DNA of 64,000 nucleotides from CAZTAO01 sp964611645. Its GTDB lineage: Bacteria; Armatimonadota; UBA5829. Made by a program: the position numbers and the translations under genes. Position 1 is the first letter of the stretch. Each line of letters begins with the position of its first letter. The notes beneath the pieces are model-generated. The model was given only the letters and a program-made list of their open reading frames with translations. It did no database searches and was not told where the DNA came from. Below are positions 49,681 through 58,631 of the stretch, piece after piece. The stretch is from positions 122,413 to 186,412 of the forward strand of contig CAZTAO010000004.1 in assembly GCA_964611645.1 (NCBI GenBank). The letters run 5' to 3'.

Positions 49681-50949
49681 TCATGCAAACTGCTTCTGCC
49701 TGATCCATTTGATAAAATCATCATGGGACTTCCATCTGTGTAGGTCTCTTCCCAAGGCAATCAGAGCGCGAACCGCCATGGCCTCATAGTCGACGAGATT
49801 CTGCCTGGAGATTTTTGCGCCGCCAACGTGAACAATACTGCTCCGTAACCCGTACAGTTTCTTAGCCAGATCGTATATGGCTTCGCGCCGCCAGCTATCA
49901 GTCCCGAGCAGAATGGCCAGTCGCGTAGCTAAACGTTCAGAAATCTCGCCGTGCTGGCCGCCTGTCATCATGACTTCCAGCGCGATGCAAAAACACAATA
50001 TCTTGTCCGGCTCCTCCTGTGCAGCAACGCCGTTGCCGATCCATCTGATAGCCGTGGTGATGGTTTTTTCGATGCCTGTTTGATCTCTCGCTGGTATGGA
50101 CAAAACTTTGCTGAGAGACCCAAACGCAGCATCTGATCTGAGCAACTTAGCCTTCGTCGCATCTATCTCGTAGGAACCCATGCCTCCGGTTAGCTCTGAT
50201 CTGATGCTGGCATTGCTGCCGTCGTCGTGGATGACAACGGAGTGATTAATGCCGCTGGCTAACGAGCCGACAGCGCCGATTCCCGGGTTGTTGCCAGGAT
50301 ACTGTGTTCTTCGGGTAAAGCACCGCATTAGATTAATTGCCGCTTCCACTTCGGCATATGCCAAACACTGAGCCGCTTCTGGTTCTGCTTCAACCTTGAC
50401 CACTGCAATAGACGTGCAACTCCCGAAGAGTTTCATCAAATGCTGCTCAACGTGCTCATAAGCACGTTTGTTGTCTTCTCCGGCCTGACTGTCTGGTTCT
50501 TCCATGGACCGTTGAGTATGATTGTCCACGCTCTTGAAGAGCATCTTCTTGAGCCTTCGTAGCGTGGCTGGGCCTGGCCTGAATTCGACGTTGCCAACTC
50601 TAAGCACCATAACACCGTCCAGAACCAGGTTCTCAATGGGTACATAGACATGCAACCATTTGACCTTGTTCCGAAGACCTTCCACGAGGGCTTTTGCCTT
50701 ACTGATGACAGTCGCATCCGACACATCTCCGTCTAGTTTGATACCTCTTAATAGGTTCCATACCGCGCTTTCCAGGGTCTTCCTCGCCACCTTGTCGGCG
50801 ATTTTGTCATCCCTAGACATCTCATCGAGGCAGGCTTCATACGGAGCGCGTCCTTCTTCAGCAAGGGACTGCCATCCGTACCTACTGACATCCAGGTGCA
50901 AAAGCACAATCTGTATGTTCTCGCGGAGCTTGGTGAAGTTAATCCCCAT
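49681..50949 (-). CDS. HEPN-domain protein within the type I locus (422 aa)
   Basis: The C-terminal 150 residues have the ApeA-like HEPN pattern: LCFCIALEVMMTGG, SERLATRLAILLGT, REAIYDLAKKLYGL and the RNase motif RSSIVH (R-x4-H) followed by VGG. Intact Arg and His suggest active RNA cleavage. The N-terminal 270 residues are of unknown family (WLHVYVPIENLVLDGVMVLR). Position between hsdS and hsdR resembles the way anticodon nucleases are carried within type I loci, where they act when restriction is blocked; a similar role here is inference. Confidence 0.72.
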   Translation of the reverse strand: MGINFTKLRENIQIVLLHLDVSRYGWQSLAEEGRAPYEACLDEMSRDDKIADKVARKTLESAVWNLLRGIKLDGDVSDATVISKAKALVEGLRNKVKWLHVYVPIENLVLDGVMVLRVGNVEFRPGPATLRRLKKMLFKSVDNHTQRSMEEPDSQAGEDNKRAYEHVEQHLMKLFGSCTSIAVVKVEAEPEAAQCLAYAEVEAAINLMRCFTRRTQYPGNNPGIGAVGSLASGINHSVVIHDDGSNASIRSELTGGMGSYEIDATKAKLLRSDAAFGSLSKVLSIPARDQTGIEKTITTAIRWIGNGVAAQEEPDKILCFCIALEVMMTGGQHGEISERLATRLAILLGTDSWRREAIYDLAKKLYGLRSSIVHVGGAKISRQNLVDYEAMAVRALIALGRDLHRWKSHDDFIKWIRQKQFA

Positions 50950-51009
50950 CGGTGCTCACCTGTCCTGCATTATACGGCGTGGCGCTCTCTTGGTTCAGGG
51001 ACCGCCGCA

Positions 51010-51918
51010 TCACCCCTTCACCAGCTTGAAGTCGACTCGGTAGCGATAGAAGCGTATGCTCGGGGTCATTCTCAAGGCTCGCCGGATTCTTTGGTCATCG
51101 TCCAACGCTATGATGATACCGTGCACGGTCTGGCTTTTCTCGGCCAGCATCTCCTCCACATAACCCATATATCGGAGGGTCTGGCCAACCACGTTGTCGC
51201 TGGCCCGCCCCTTTTTCAGCTCGACTACCAGCAGCTTCTTCTTATCTTTGCTGACCGCGAGGATGTCCAGCGGCCCGGTGTCGGTCAGGAACTGCTGTCC
51301 CTTTGCGCCTTCTTCCTCATAGATGTCATACTCTTTGCCAAGCTCCGTGTGAGCCCAGTTCTTCACAAGGAAGTCCTCAAGGTGCTGTTCCATCGCGAAT
51401 GCGGCCCGGTCTTCCACTGCCTCTCCGCCTGGATCAGAAGGACCTATCAGCCGCTCGATTTCTTCGAGGTACTGGGTGATGTTGCTCACTGTCCCCATCG
51501 ATCCGCCGGCCCCCCTCAGTTCATCGCTCATTCCCGACCTATCGATATACACATCCAGCCAACACACCGGCCTGCGATGAAAGAGAATCTCGCCCGGCCT
51601 GTAGAAGTATTCGCCGTTGACTTCGCCCACTCGGTACCGGCCTGTCCCATCGGGGCATAGCACTATGTCGCTGTTCTTGATTCCCTTGGACACGGTCCAC
51701 AATGCTCCGCACGCCAGCCCTGCACTGATCTTGTTCTTCTCGGGGTGCTTTGCCAGGAAGACGGGAATGAACTCTTTGTTGAACGCTCGCAAGTCTTCCG
51801 GTAGCTTGGACGCGAGGTCCTGATCAATGCCGAAGTCCGTGCCGATAAATCCGCCGGCGAAACATTCATCCGCGTATATACTCTTCGGTCCCAGCATGAC
51901 CCGGTAGTAGCTTCTCAT
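51010..51918 (-). CDS. PD-(D/E)xK nuclease-like protein in the hsd operon (302 aa)
   Basis: The C-terminal half has GPLDILAVSKDKKKLLVVELKKGRASD, the Asp and ExK of a PD-(D/E)xK core of the NucS/DUF91 type, followed by RYMGYVEEMLAEKSQTVHG. The N-terminal half (YYRVMLGPKSIYADECFAGG; RYRVGEVNGEYFYRPGE) looks like a beta-barrel recognition domain. The ATG overlaps the hsdS stop as ATGA, so translation is coupled. It may be a separate restriction or repair nuclease carried by the type I locus. Confidence 0.75.
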   Translation of the reverse strand: MRSYYRVMLGPKSIYADECFAGGFIGTDFGIDQDLASKLPEDLRAFNKEFIPVFLAKHPEKNKISAGLACGALWTVSKGIKNSDIVLCPDGTGRYRVGEVNGEYFYRPGEILFHRRPVCWLDVYIDRSGMSDELRGAGGSMGTVSNITQYLEEIERLIGPSDPGGEAVEDRAAFAMEQHLEDFLVKNWAHTELGKEYDIYEEEGAKGQQFLTDTGPLDILAVSKDKKKLLVVELKKGRASDNVVGQTLRYMGYVEEMLAEKSQTVHGIIIALDDDQRIRRALRMTPSIRFYRYRVDFKLVKG

Positions 51919-53123
51919 ACCAGTCGAATCCTCCCGGTGAGCAGTTCCTGCATCATCCCTGTCTTGATCTGGCGGGCTTTGGCTAGCTTGGCTTCCAGCG
52001 CGTCGATCTCCGCGTCCATGTCGCTCAGGATGGCGGCGATGGCTTTTTGTTCGGGTAATTGTGGTAGCTGAACCTCATAGGCTTTCCGAATAACGCTGGG
52101 GTGAGCCTTGGCAAGGTAGTCAAAGCTCTTCCTGCCGTGCAAGAGTTGAAGCTGTGCGGCGAGGAATCTGTAACTGATCCTTGAGGTGTCGACGTGCATA
52201 AACCCGCACACATTCGTCACAGAAAACTTGTGCTTCGGTCTGTAGAAGAAATCGCCGCCTCCATCGACCGACCACGTGATTAGTTCCTCGTAAAACATGA
52301 AGTGACCGTAGTGGCCAAATAGCCCGTCATTGTTCACTGAAGATGAATAGATGGGACAATCGCCGGGAACTTGGTCAATGGTCTTCCTGGAAATCACCTT
52401 GCCGCGCGAAAGCTTCACGAGTTTCGCATTCTCCAGTTGCTCGATGGTGCGACTTTCCCACTCCCCGTCAAACCCCGGCAGGCGGTTCTCACCGGTGAGC
52501 AGTTCATGCATCGCGCCTTGCTTGATAGCGCGCTTCTTGGCGATGAGTTGTTCCAGGGATTCGATGAGGCCGTCCGCATCGCTCAACGCCTCGGCGATGG
52601 CTTCCTGTTCGGCTTTGGTGCGTGGGAGGGCGAGTTTGATTGATGAAGCCTGAGCGAAATTCAGTCCCTGCCGATTCCCACCTGTTTGGAAGCTATCAAT
52701 CTGGCGTTGTCCGAGTGGCGAAAGGAGAAGCAGGTTAACGAAGCTGGGAAGGGCGAGACTAGTGTCTACTCTGATTATGCAGACGTGCTGGTTTACGTTG
52801 CCCCCGACCAGACTATCATCCGCCAAAGCCGTGCGACCTATGGAAGCCCCTGTAATATTGAGCAAAACGTCATACTTTCTCAACTCAGTGGCGGGGAAGC
52901 CATTATGGGTTTCCTCATCAATGAAGACCAGATCGTCGAGGATGAGCCTGCCCCACCCGACATTCTGGCTCCGTACAAATGGGCGCCCATACTCCTTGTA
53001 CCGTCTGCTGCCGCCAGTGGGTGTGACTCCGCTGCCGACCTTTGTTGCGATTCCTCGGATCGTTGTCTGCGCCCAATCCTCCGGGATCACCCCCACCTCG
53101 GTCTGCTTGTATCCGGGCCTCAT
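51915..53123 (-). CDS. hsdS: Type I restriction-modification specificity subunit HsdS (402 aa)
   Basis: Two target-recognition domains separated by a helical spacer are visible. GYKQTEVGVIPEDWAQTTI opens the first, EQEAIAEALSDADGLIESLE is the central conserved coiled coil, and EQKAIAAILSDMDAEIDALE the second at the C-terminus. The two spacers are typical of full-length HsdS, which sets the bipartite methylation site. The ATG at 53123 overlaps the hsdM stop (ATGA); an in-frame GTG two codons earlier is also possible. Confidence 0.93.
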   Translation of the reverse strand: MRPGYKQTEVGVIPEDWAQTTIRGIATKVGSGVTPTGGSRRYKEYGRPFVRSQNVGWGRLILDDLVFIDEETHNGFPATELRKYDVLLNITGASIGRTALADDSLVGGNVNQHVCIIRVDTSLALPSFVNLLLLSPLGQRQIDSFQTGGNRQGLNFAQASSIKLALPRTKAEQEAIAEALSDADGLIESLEQLIAKKRAIKQGAMHELLTGENRLPGFDGEWESRTIEQLENAKLVKLSRGKVISRKTIDQVPGDCPIYSSSVNNDGLFGHYGHFMFYEELITWSVDGGGDFFYRPKHKFSVTNVCGFMHVDTSRISYRFLAAQLQLLHGRKSFDYLAKAHPSVIRKAYEVQLPQLPEQKAIAAILSDMDAEIDALEAKLAKARQIKTGMMQELLTGRIRLV

Positions 53124-55534
53124 TTCCACGAGAACCCCATCCTCTCCAGATCGCGGTTCACTTTCGCCTCCAACTCGGCGACGCGGCCAACCATCTGCGG
53201 CATCGGGGTCTCGTAGCGCTCGGCCAGTTCCCTTACACGCTGGGTAAGGGTTTGGCTGATGCGGTCCATCTCACCGTGGATGGCGGCATCGAGCGCGGCG
53301 AGCCATTTGTCGTCCACCACGAGCGTCCTGACCTCCTCCTCGGTGAGCTTGGGGTAATGCGCGTAGGCTTTGGCGTCGAGCGCGGCCTCGGCGTCTTTCA
53401 GGCGCTTCTTCAGGTCGGTCTCTTCAGTGTTGAGCTTCAGCCAGTCGCCCAGGACAGCGGCCTCGTCTTGGGCTTCCTTGTCGCCTTTGATCTCTTTCTG
53501 CCGGGCGGTGACGTTGGCCTTGTTCACCTTTTCCAGTTCGGAAAACGCACCCTCATCCCCACCGTGTTCCTCTTCCATTTCGGTCAGGCTGGCGGTGACG
53601 TTTTCCAGATCGGCGGCGAGTCGATCAATGGCCACCTGCTCCTCGGCGGAGTAGCGGGCAACGATGAGCGCCTTGGGCACGAGGTCGCAAGTCCAGCCCT
53701 TGTCGACTTCCTTGGCTGGTTTGTCATCCTTGCTCTTCTTGGTCTCAGTGACGCGGTAGGTCTCAGCTTTCCACCCATCGGCAGCGATGATGTAGCAGTC
53801 GTCCTGCATAGTCTCTGCCCAGTAGTCCATCAGGTGCTGGTAGACATCGTAGTTGTCGATGAGCGGCTGGCCGGTGTAATGGGCCAACAGGTCCTCGGCG
53901 AGTTCGGCAATGACTTCCTTCGGGTGGCAGTCTATCGCCAACTGCCGCAGAGCCTTGGCAGTCTTCCCCCGCCAGGCGGCGAAGTGGGTGTTCATGCCGG
54001 TGATAAAGGCAGCGAACTCCGGGTGCTCATAGATGGTGGCCTTGATCGCCGTCTTCACCACGGCAAGGTCAAGGTAGCCGGGCCGATTCTCCTTGAACAG
54101 GATGTGTCGAAGCTGCGGGCAGATATCCCAGTAGCGCTGGAGGGCATCAACATCCGCAACAGGAATACCGCCATTCAGATGTCCCTCGATGTCCTGAATA
54201 TCCTCAGGCGTCTGGCTGTCAATGTAGCGCGGCAGGTTGAGGTTGAACTCGTTCTTCTCTATCTCAACGACCGGGACCATCCGGGAGTACTTCGGCACTT
54301 CAAGGCGCTTCGTGAAGACGTCCACAATCTTGTGGATATCCTGGGCGCGCAGGCGGTTCTTGGGGCCGTCCTTCATAAAGCCCTTGCTGGCATCGATCAT
54401 GAAGATACCCTTGCGGGCGTGGGCATCCTCTTTGTCGATAAGGACAATGCAGGCCGGGATGCCTGTGCCGTAAAACAGGTTGGCAGGCAGGCCGATGATG
54501 CCCTTGATGTAACCCTTGCGGATCAGGTTGCGCCGGATGTCGGCCTCGGCATTGCCACGGAACAGAACACCGTGCGGCAGGATGCACGCCCCTTTGCCGG
54601 TGCTCTTGAGCGAGCGGACAATATGCAACAGGTAGGCGTAGTCGCCCTGCTTACCGGGCGGTGTGCCGAATGGCTGGAAGCGTTCGTAGACGTCGTGGAG
54701 TGGATCAAGACCGGTGCTCCAGCGCTTGTCGGAGAAGGGCGGATTAGCGACCACGTAGTCGAACGTCTTGAGCGTATCGCCATCCTTGAACTTAGGATCG
54801 GTCAACGTGTTGCCCGGCTGGATCATCGCCGTCGGGTTGTTGTGCAGGATCATGTTCATCCTGGCCAGGCCGCTGGTGGCGGAGTCCTTCTCCTGCCCGT
54901 AGAGAGTCACGTCAGTTGTCGCCTCATCGCCTACCTTCAAGAGCAGCGACCCCGAGCCACAGGTGGGATCGTAGACTGTGGTAGCGGGACTGGTTTCGGC
55001 GTCGTGGATGCCGATGATCTTCGCAATGACCCGGCTGACCTCGGCAGGGGTGTAGAACTGCCCCTTACTCTTGCCGCTCTCGGTGGCGAAGTGCCGCATC
55101 AGGTATTCGTAGGCGTCGCCCAGGATGTCGTCACCATCGGCACGGTTCTTGGAGAAGTCGAGAGCCTTGTTCTCAAAGATGGAGATCAGGTTGGTGAGCC
55201 TGTCCACCATCTCCTTGCCACTGCCGAGCTTGGTGGCGTCATTAAAGTCCGGCATATCGGAGAGCTTGTTGGCGTCTGCTAGCGGCGCAACGATCTTCTT
55301 ATTGATCTGGTCGCCAATGTCAGGCTTGCCTTTGAGCGCAACCATATCCTTGAAGCTCGCGCCCGGCGGCACAACGATAGACGCAAACGGCACGCCGGCA
55401 TACTTGTCGCTGACATACTTGATAAACAGCAGCACAAGGACATAGTCCTTATACTGGCTGGCGTCCATCCCCCCGCGCAACTCATCGCAACCGGACCACA
55501 GGGAGGAATACAATTCAGATTTCTTCAGGGCCAT
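53120..55534 (-). CDS. hsdM: Type I N6-adenine DNA methyltransferase HsdM (804 aa)
   Basis: The N-terminal helical HsdM domain (SSLWSGCDELRGGMDASQYK) leads into the methyltransferase core with motif I DPTCGSGSLLLKVG and motif IV NPPFSDKRW. It is longer than many HsdM proteins because the C-terminal 300 residues add coiled-coil and helical regions, as in the large HsdM subtype. With HsdS it forms the modification enzyme. The hsdR subunit of the locus is broken, so HsdM-HsdS could still methylate the host without restriction. Confidence 0.95.
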   Translation of the reverse strand: MALKKSELYSSLWSGCDELRGGMDASQYKDYVLVLLFIKYVSDKYAGVPFASIVVPPGASFKDMVALKGKPDIGDQINKKIVAPLADANKLSDMPDFNDATKLGSGKEMVDRLTNLISIFENKALDFSKNRADGDDILGDAYEYLMRHFATESGKSKGQFYTPAEVSRVIAKIIGIHDAETSPATTVYDPTCGSGSLLLKVGDEATTDVTLYGQEKDSATSGLARMNMILHNNPTAMIQPGNTLTDPKFKDGDTLKTFDYVVANPPFSDKRWSTGLDPLHDVYERFQPFGTPPGKQGDYAYLLHIVRSLKSTGKGACILPHGVLFRGNAEADIRRNLIRKGYIKGIIGLPANLFYGTGIPACIVLIDKEDAHARKGIFMIDASKGFMKDGPKNRLRAQDIHKIVDVFTKRLEVPKYSRMVPVVEIEKNEFNLNLPRYIDSQTPEDIQDIEGHLNGGIPVADVDALQRYWDICPQLRHILFKENRPGYLDLAVVKTAIKATIYEHPEFAAFITGMNTHFAAWRGKTAKALRQLAIDCHPKEVIAELAEDLLAHYTGQPLIDNYDVYQHLMDYWAETMQDDCYIIAADGWKAETYRVTETKKSKDDKPAKEVDKGWTCDLVPKALIVARYSAEEQVAIDRLAADLENVTASLTEMEEEHGGDEGAFSELEKVNKANVTARQKEIKGDKEAQDEAAVLGDWLKLNTEETDLKKRLKDAEAALDAKAYAHYPKLTEEEVRTLVVDDKWLAALDAAIHGEMDRISQTLTQRVRELAERYETPMPQMVGRVAELEAKVNRDLERMGFSWK

Positions 55535-55614
55535 ACTTTATACTACCTGTTCTTGATTGTTGGGCGGCGGTTTGAAAGCACTGAGTCTAGGTCTTGAGCC
55601 GAGAACGCATCCCC

Positions 55615-55636
55615 GGGTTTCTGTGCAAGGAAACCC
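55615..55636. terminator. Possible hairpin between the Mrr-like operon and hsdM
   Basis: GGGTTTC (55615-55621) and GAAACCC (55630-55636) form a 7-bp stem with an 8-nt loop in the gap between two minus-strand transcription units. No T-run follows on the minus strand, so termination is uncertain. The rest of 55535-55664 has no gene. Confidence 0.35.
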
Positions 55637-55664
55637 AGGTGCTCGAGTCACAGTCTCTATCGTC

Positions 55665-56891
55665 CTACTCATAGAAGCTTCTGGTGTCTACCGATGCGTC
55701 GTCAAGGAAAATGCCCTGCTCGTCCATGTGAGCCCGGAATCTGCCTGGAAAACAGCGGCTATCATTTATCTCTCCGCGGTCGAAGTATATCCCAACCGTC
55801 AAGGTCATGTCTCCTGAAAACGAGATAACGCCCTCGTCACCCGCCGCAAACTCCACTTCCTCAATATACACATCGTCAATTGATGAACGTTCCGACAACT
55901 GGTCTATGTCGTTCCACAGACCGTAATCGGACGCTGACAAGTACAACTCCTGTTCTATGAACAAGGTGACTTCGACGGATAGTATCTCCGCGAGATCCTC
56001 TTGGTCCAGATAACTCAACATCCTAATATGGTCTGCTGGGGATAGCTCGTATTCCCGATGGATAATGTCGAAAACCTTCCGCTTGACCTGATGGTCGGCG
56101 CTTGTCGCGATAAGAGCGGACAGGTAGTCCTCAGGGACAGACTGATATAGGTCGGCCAGACGTGACACGAACACTTCGATTACGCCGGGAGGAATATCTC
56201 CTGTCGCCGATGCCATTTCACTGATATCCTGGCGCAACAAATACGCCTCCATGGCTTTGTCGATTGCGTCTGCCGCCGATTCATCGCCTGGAGAAATCAC
56301 CGAGCCTTTCAGACTTGTTTCCGCATATGGTCTGACCAACTGTCTCACCGCATCCAATATGGAATCCGGCATATCTGCGGCAAAAGACAAGATCGCGCCT
56401 TCCACTGTAGTCAAGCCCCTGACACGCTTGTAGCTTTCTGAAAAGAACTCTTTCACAATGTCGTGGTTGTCGGGACTCAGAAGAAAGCCATCAAGGAAGA
56501 CGCGATCCCATACCTGTGTGCGAGTTGGTTCGATGATCGACTCATTTAGTGCGTCTAGCACGTCTTTGGCAGCCGTGCTGACGGTTGTTGTGGTTACTAG
56601 TAGGAAGCCCTGTGCACTGTGCTGGCGAAGTTTGTCCGTGATGTTGGGCAGTTCTGCCTCCTGGACTGATGAGTTGGATGAGGCGTGGTCCTTGCAACTG
56701 ACCAGCCATTTCGTCGACGAATGGCGGATTGCACTCGCATGCTTTTCTGTGAAGTAAAGGTCTCGTCCACGATCTGGTCCTCGTCCAGACCACTCTGGTG
56801 ACAATCCTAGTCTTTGACCGATAGCCCGGGTCAGTTGCTCCAGCCGTTCGCCTTTCGGGTCACCACCGAGTTCTCCATAATCTATGAGCAT
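55665..56891 (-). CDS. Mrr-like restriction endonuclease-type protein (408 aa)
   Basis: The N-terminal 115 residues resemble Mrr-type nucleases: RLEQLTRAIGQRLG, then GRGPDRGRDLYF with the likely catalytic Asp near residue 44, and KWLVSCKDHA with Lys near residue 67. The residue two before this Lys is Ser in place of the usual Glu or Gln, so activity is not certain. The remaining 290 residues are of unknown family and acidic at the end. ATG 56891 has GGAG upstream; a TTG five codons earlier is possible. It is the last gene of the methyltransferase/GHKL/receiver operon. Confidence 0.68.
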   Translation of the reverse strand: MLIDYGELGGDPKGERLEQLTRAIGQRLGLSPEWSGRGPDRGRDLYFTEKHASAIRHSSTKWLVSCKDHASSNSSVQEAELPNITDKLRQHSAQGFLLVTTTTVSTAAKDVLDALNESIIEPTRTQVWDRVFLDGFLLSPDNHDIVKEFFSESYKRVRGLTTVEGAILSFAADMPDSILDAVRQLVRPYAETSLKGSVISPGDESAADAIDKAMEAYLLRQDISEMASATGDIPPGVIEVFVSRLADLYQSVPEDYLSALIATSADHQVKRKVFDIIHREYELSPADHIRMLSYLDQEDLAEILSVEVTLFIEQELYLSASDYGLWNDIDQLSERSSIDDVYIEEVEFAAGDEGVISFSGDMTLTVGIYFDRGEINDSRCFPGRFRAHMDEQGIFLDDASVDTRSFYE

Positions 56892-56936
56892 GCCGGTATT
56901 CTCCAAGTAGCGTGAGGATAGACCCTAGACGACCTG

Positions 56937-58631
56937 TCAGTTGGCAACGCCTTTGTCGAAATAGTGCTCGAAAGCGGCTCGCGTGATGTGGTGAGCATAT
57001 TTCGTAAGCAGAGCTTCGGCGTGCGGTCGGCAGATTCTTCCAATTCTCTTACAGTCATAGCTAATGGTCTTGCGCTGGGAATCGACTTTGCCTTTGAACA
57101 GTCCATCTGCTGATGAACGCAATATGCCTCTTTCGATCTCCTGCTTGTCCAGGCCCAGGGCCTTGAGTGCGTCGTACTTGGAAACCAGACTCTCGAAGTA
57201 ACGGCTGAGCTTGTCGTAGTGCTTCTGCCACGAGGGTATCACGCATTCCGGGCAGCGGCTGGTCGTGACCATGCAGGCAGTCCCATCCTCCTGATATGAA
57301 CACAAGTCCAGAACGGAGAGTGCTACGGTATACGTCTTCCCAAGATCGACGAACCAACTGTGCTCCCGCGACTCATAGAACTCGAGTGCGGCTAGCGAGT
57401 CTACATTGACCCTATCCGGATCCTTGCGGATCTCAGCAAGAACGCCTTCATTCACAGAAGGGCGGCGGGTTCCTTGTCCTCTGACCATTAGATCGCAAGG
57501 CTGGGCAACCAGTATGAATCTTCTCCCGCTGGTTGTCTTCTCAAATATATCCCCGAGTTCAATGGGCAGATGACTTTGGTTTATTAGGCCTCCATCTTCG
57601 TAGAGTTCCAGGTTCTGGACAAGCCAGACGGTATCATTGAGCGGACTATCGTTGACCGCAGCCGCAGCGCCCAAGGACCTGACCTTAGCAGCCAACTGGT
57701 GTAGATTCGGGTCAGCGAGATACTTCTTCCTAGCGCTGGCTCTGTGGTAGACGCCAAACAGTCGGAACAGCGTATCCGGCTCCCAGACACCTTCCTCGTT
57801 TGAAGACCGGACCACTATCTGTTCCAGGTCAAGTATGTCTAGCTGCTCAATCGCGCGAATGGCTTCCTTCTGAGCCTTTCCGATCACTATTGAAACAGTC
57901 CGCTTCAGCTGTTTGAGCTGAGGATTGAGCACAACCCTTCTAATGCCGTTGGCAAAGCCGATGTGGTCTCTCTGACCTTGAAGCCGTTCCTTCGAGATCG
58001 GTATAAACCGATCCTTGTCCAGGCCGTACTGGGCGGACATACTGTTCCAGGCTTTCGATTCGTCGCTGCTACTGAGCGTGCGACTTAGAAGTCCACAGAC
58101 GAAACGGCTGCGGGTCCTTCGAAGCACTTCTCCTATGAGCTGGACACCGCTGTCTTCGGCCCCTCCATCGTTTGCCATGTTCTGGTCGAATAGCAGAAGC
58201 ACCTTCCCATTCCGCTTGCTGGTAAGCACTCCATCTTTGTCTTGAAGCCATTGCTGGTATGACATCTCCGTAAGCAATCCATCGCCTATCAGTTCATGCA
58301 AAACAGATGCCGCTCGGCTATCGCCCTTGTCATTATCAGGGGAAACGTCCTTAAGTCTTCGGTATAGAGTCCTCTTCTGATTCTCGCTAATACCTGACGA
58401 CCACAGCTGCCGAATATGCTGTTCTCGCATATCCGGGTCATCGATTGAGGAATCTGCTTCGAGAATCCTTTTAACATCCTCAGCGGGGCACATGGCACAG
58501 AGCGCTATTACCTCTTCCAGGGCTGGAGAAGTGGAATACTCGTCATCCACACAAATCACCTGCCTTATTGCAGCATGGTCGAGCAACTCTCTAATGATAT
58601 CTGTAGACTTTGCGCTACCCTCCGCGACCAT
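56937..58631 (-). CDS. Receiver-like protein with split acidic pocket (564 aa)
   Basis: RQVICVDDEYSTS near residue 24 matches the first strand and acidic pair of a response-regulator receiver, and GKVLLLFDQNMANDG has an Asp near residue 149 at the position of the phosphoacceptor. About 120 residues lie between them, far more than in a normal receiver, so a helical insertion is present. A later region has a possible substrate-binding pattern (RRFILVAQPCDLMVRGQGT) but no recognisable effector domain. It overlaps the double-GHKL gene by 17 nt, so the two are probable partners. The family is not one I can name. Confidence 0.6.
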   Translation of the reverse strand: MVAEGSAKSTDIIRELLDHAAIRQVICVDDEYSTSPALEEVIALCAMCPAEDVKRILEADSSIDDPDMREQHIRQLWSSGISENQKRTLYRRLKDVSPDNDKGDSRAASVLHELIGDGLLTEMSYQQWLQDKDGVLTSKRNGKVLLLFDQNMANDGGAEDSGVQLIGEVLRRTRSRFVCGLLSRTLSSSDESKAWNSMSAQYGLDKDRFIPISKERLQGQRDHIGFANGIRRVVLNPQLKQLKRTVSIVIGKAQKEAIRAIEQLDILDLEQIVVRSSNEEGVWEPDTLFRLFGVYHRASARKKYLADPNLHQLAAKVRSLGAAAAVNDSPLNDTVWLVQNLELYEDGGLINQSHLPIELGDIFEKTTSGRRFILVAQPCDLMVRGQGTRRPSVNEGVLAEIRKDPDRVNVDSLAALEFYESREHSWFVDLGKTYTVALSVLDLCSYQEDGTACMVTTSRCPECVIPSWQKHYDKLSRYFESLVSKYDALKALGLDKQEIERGILRSSADGLFKGKVDSQRKTISYDCKRIGRICRPHAEALLTKYAHHITRAAFEHYFDKGVAN

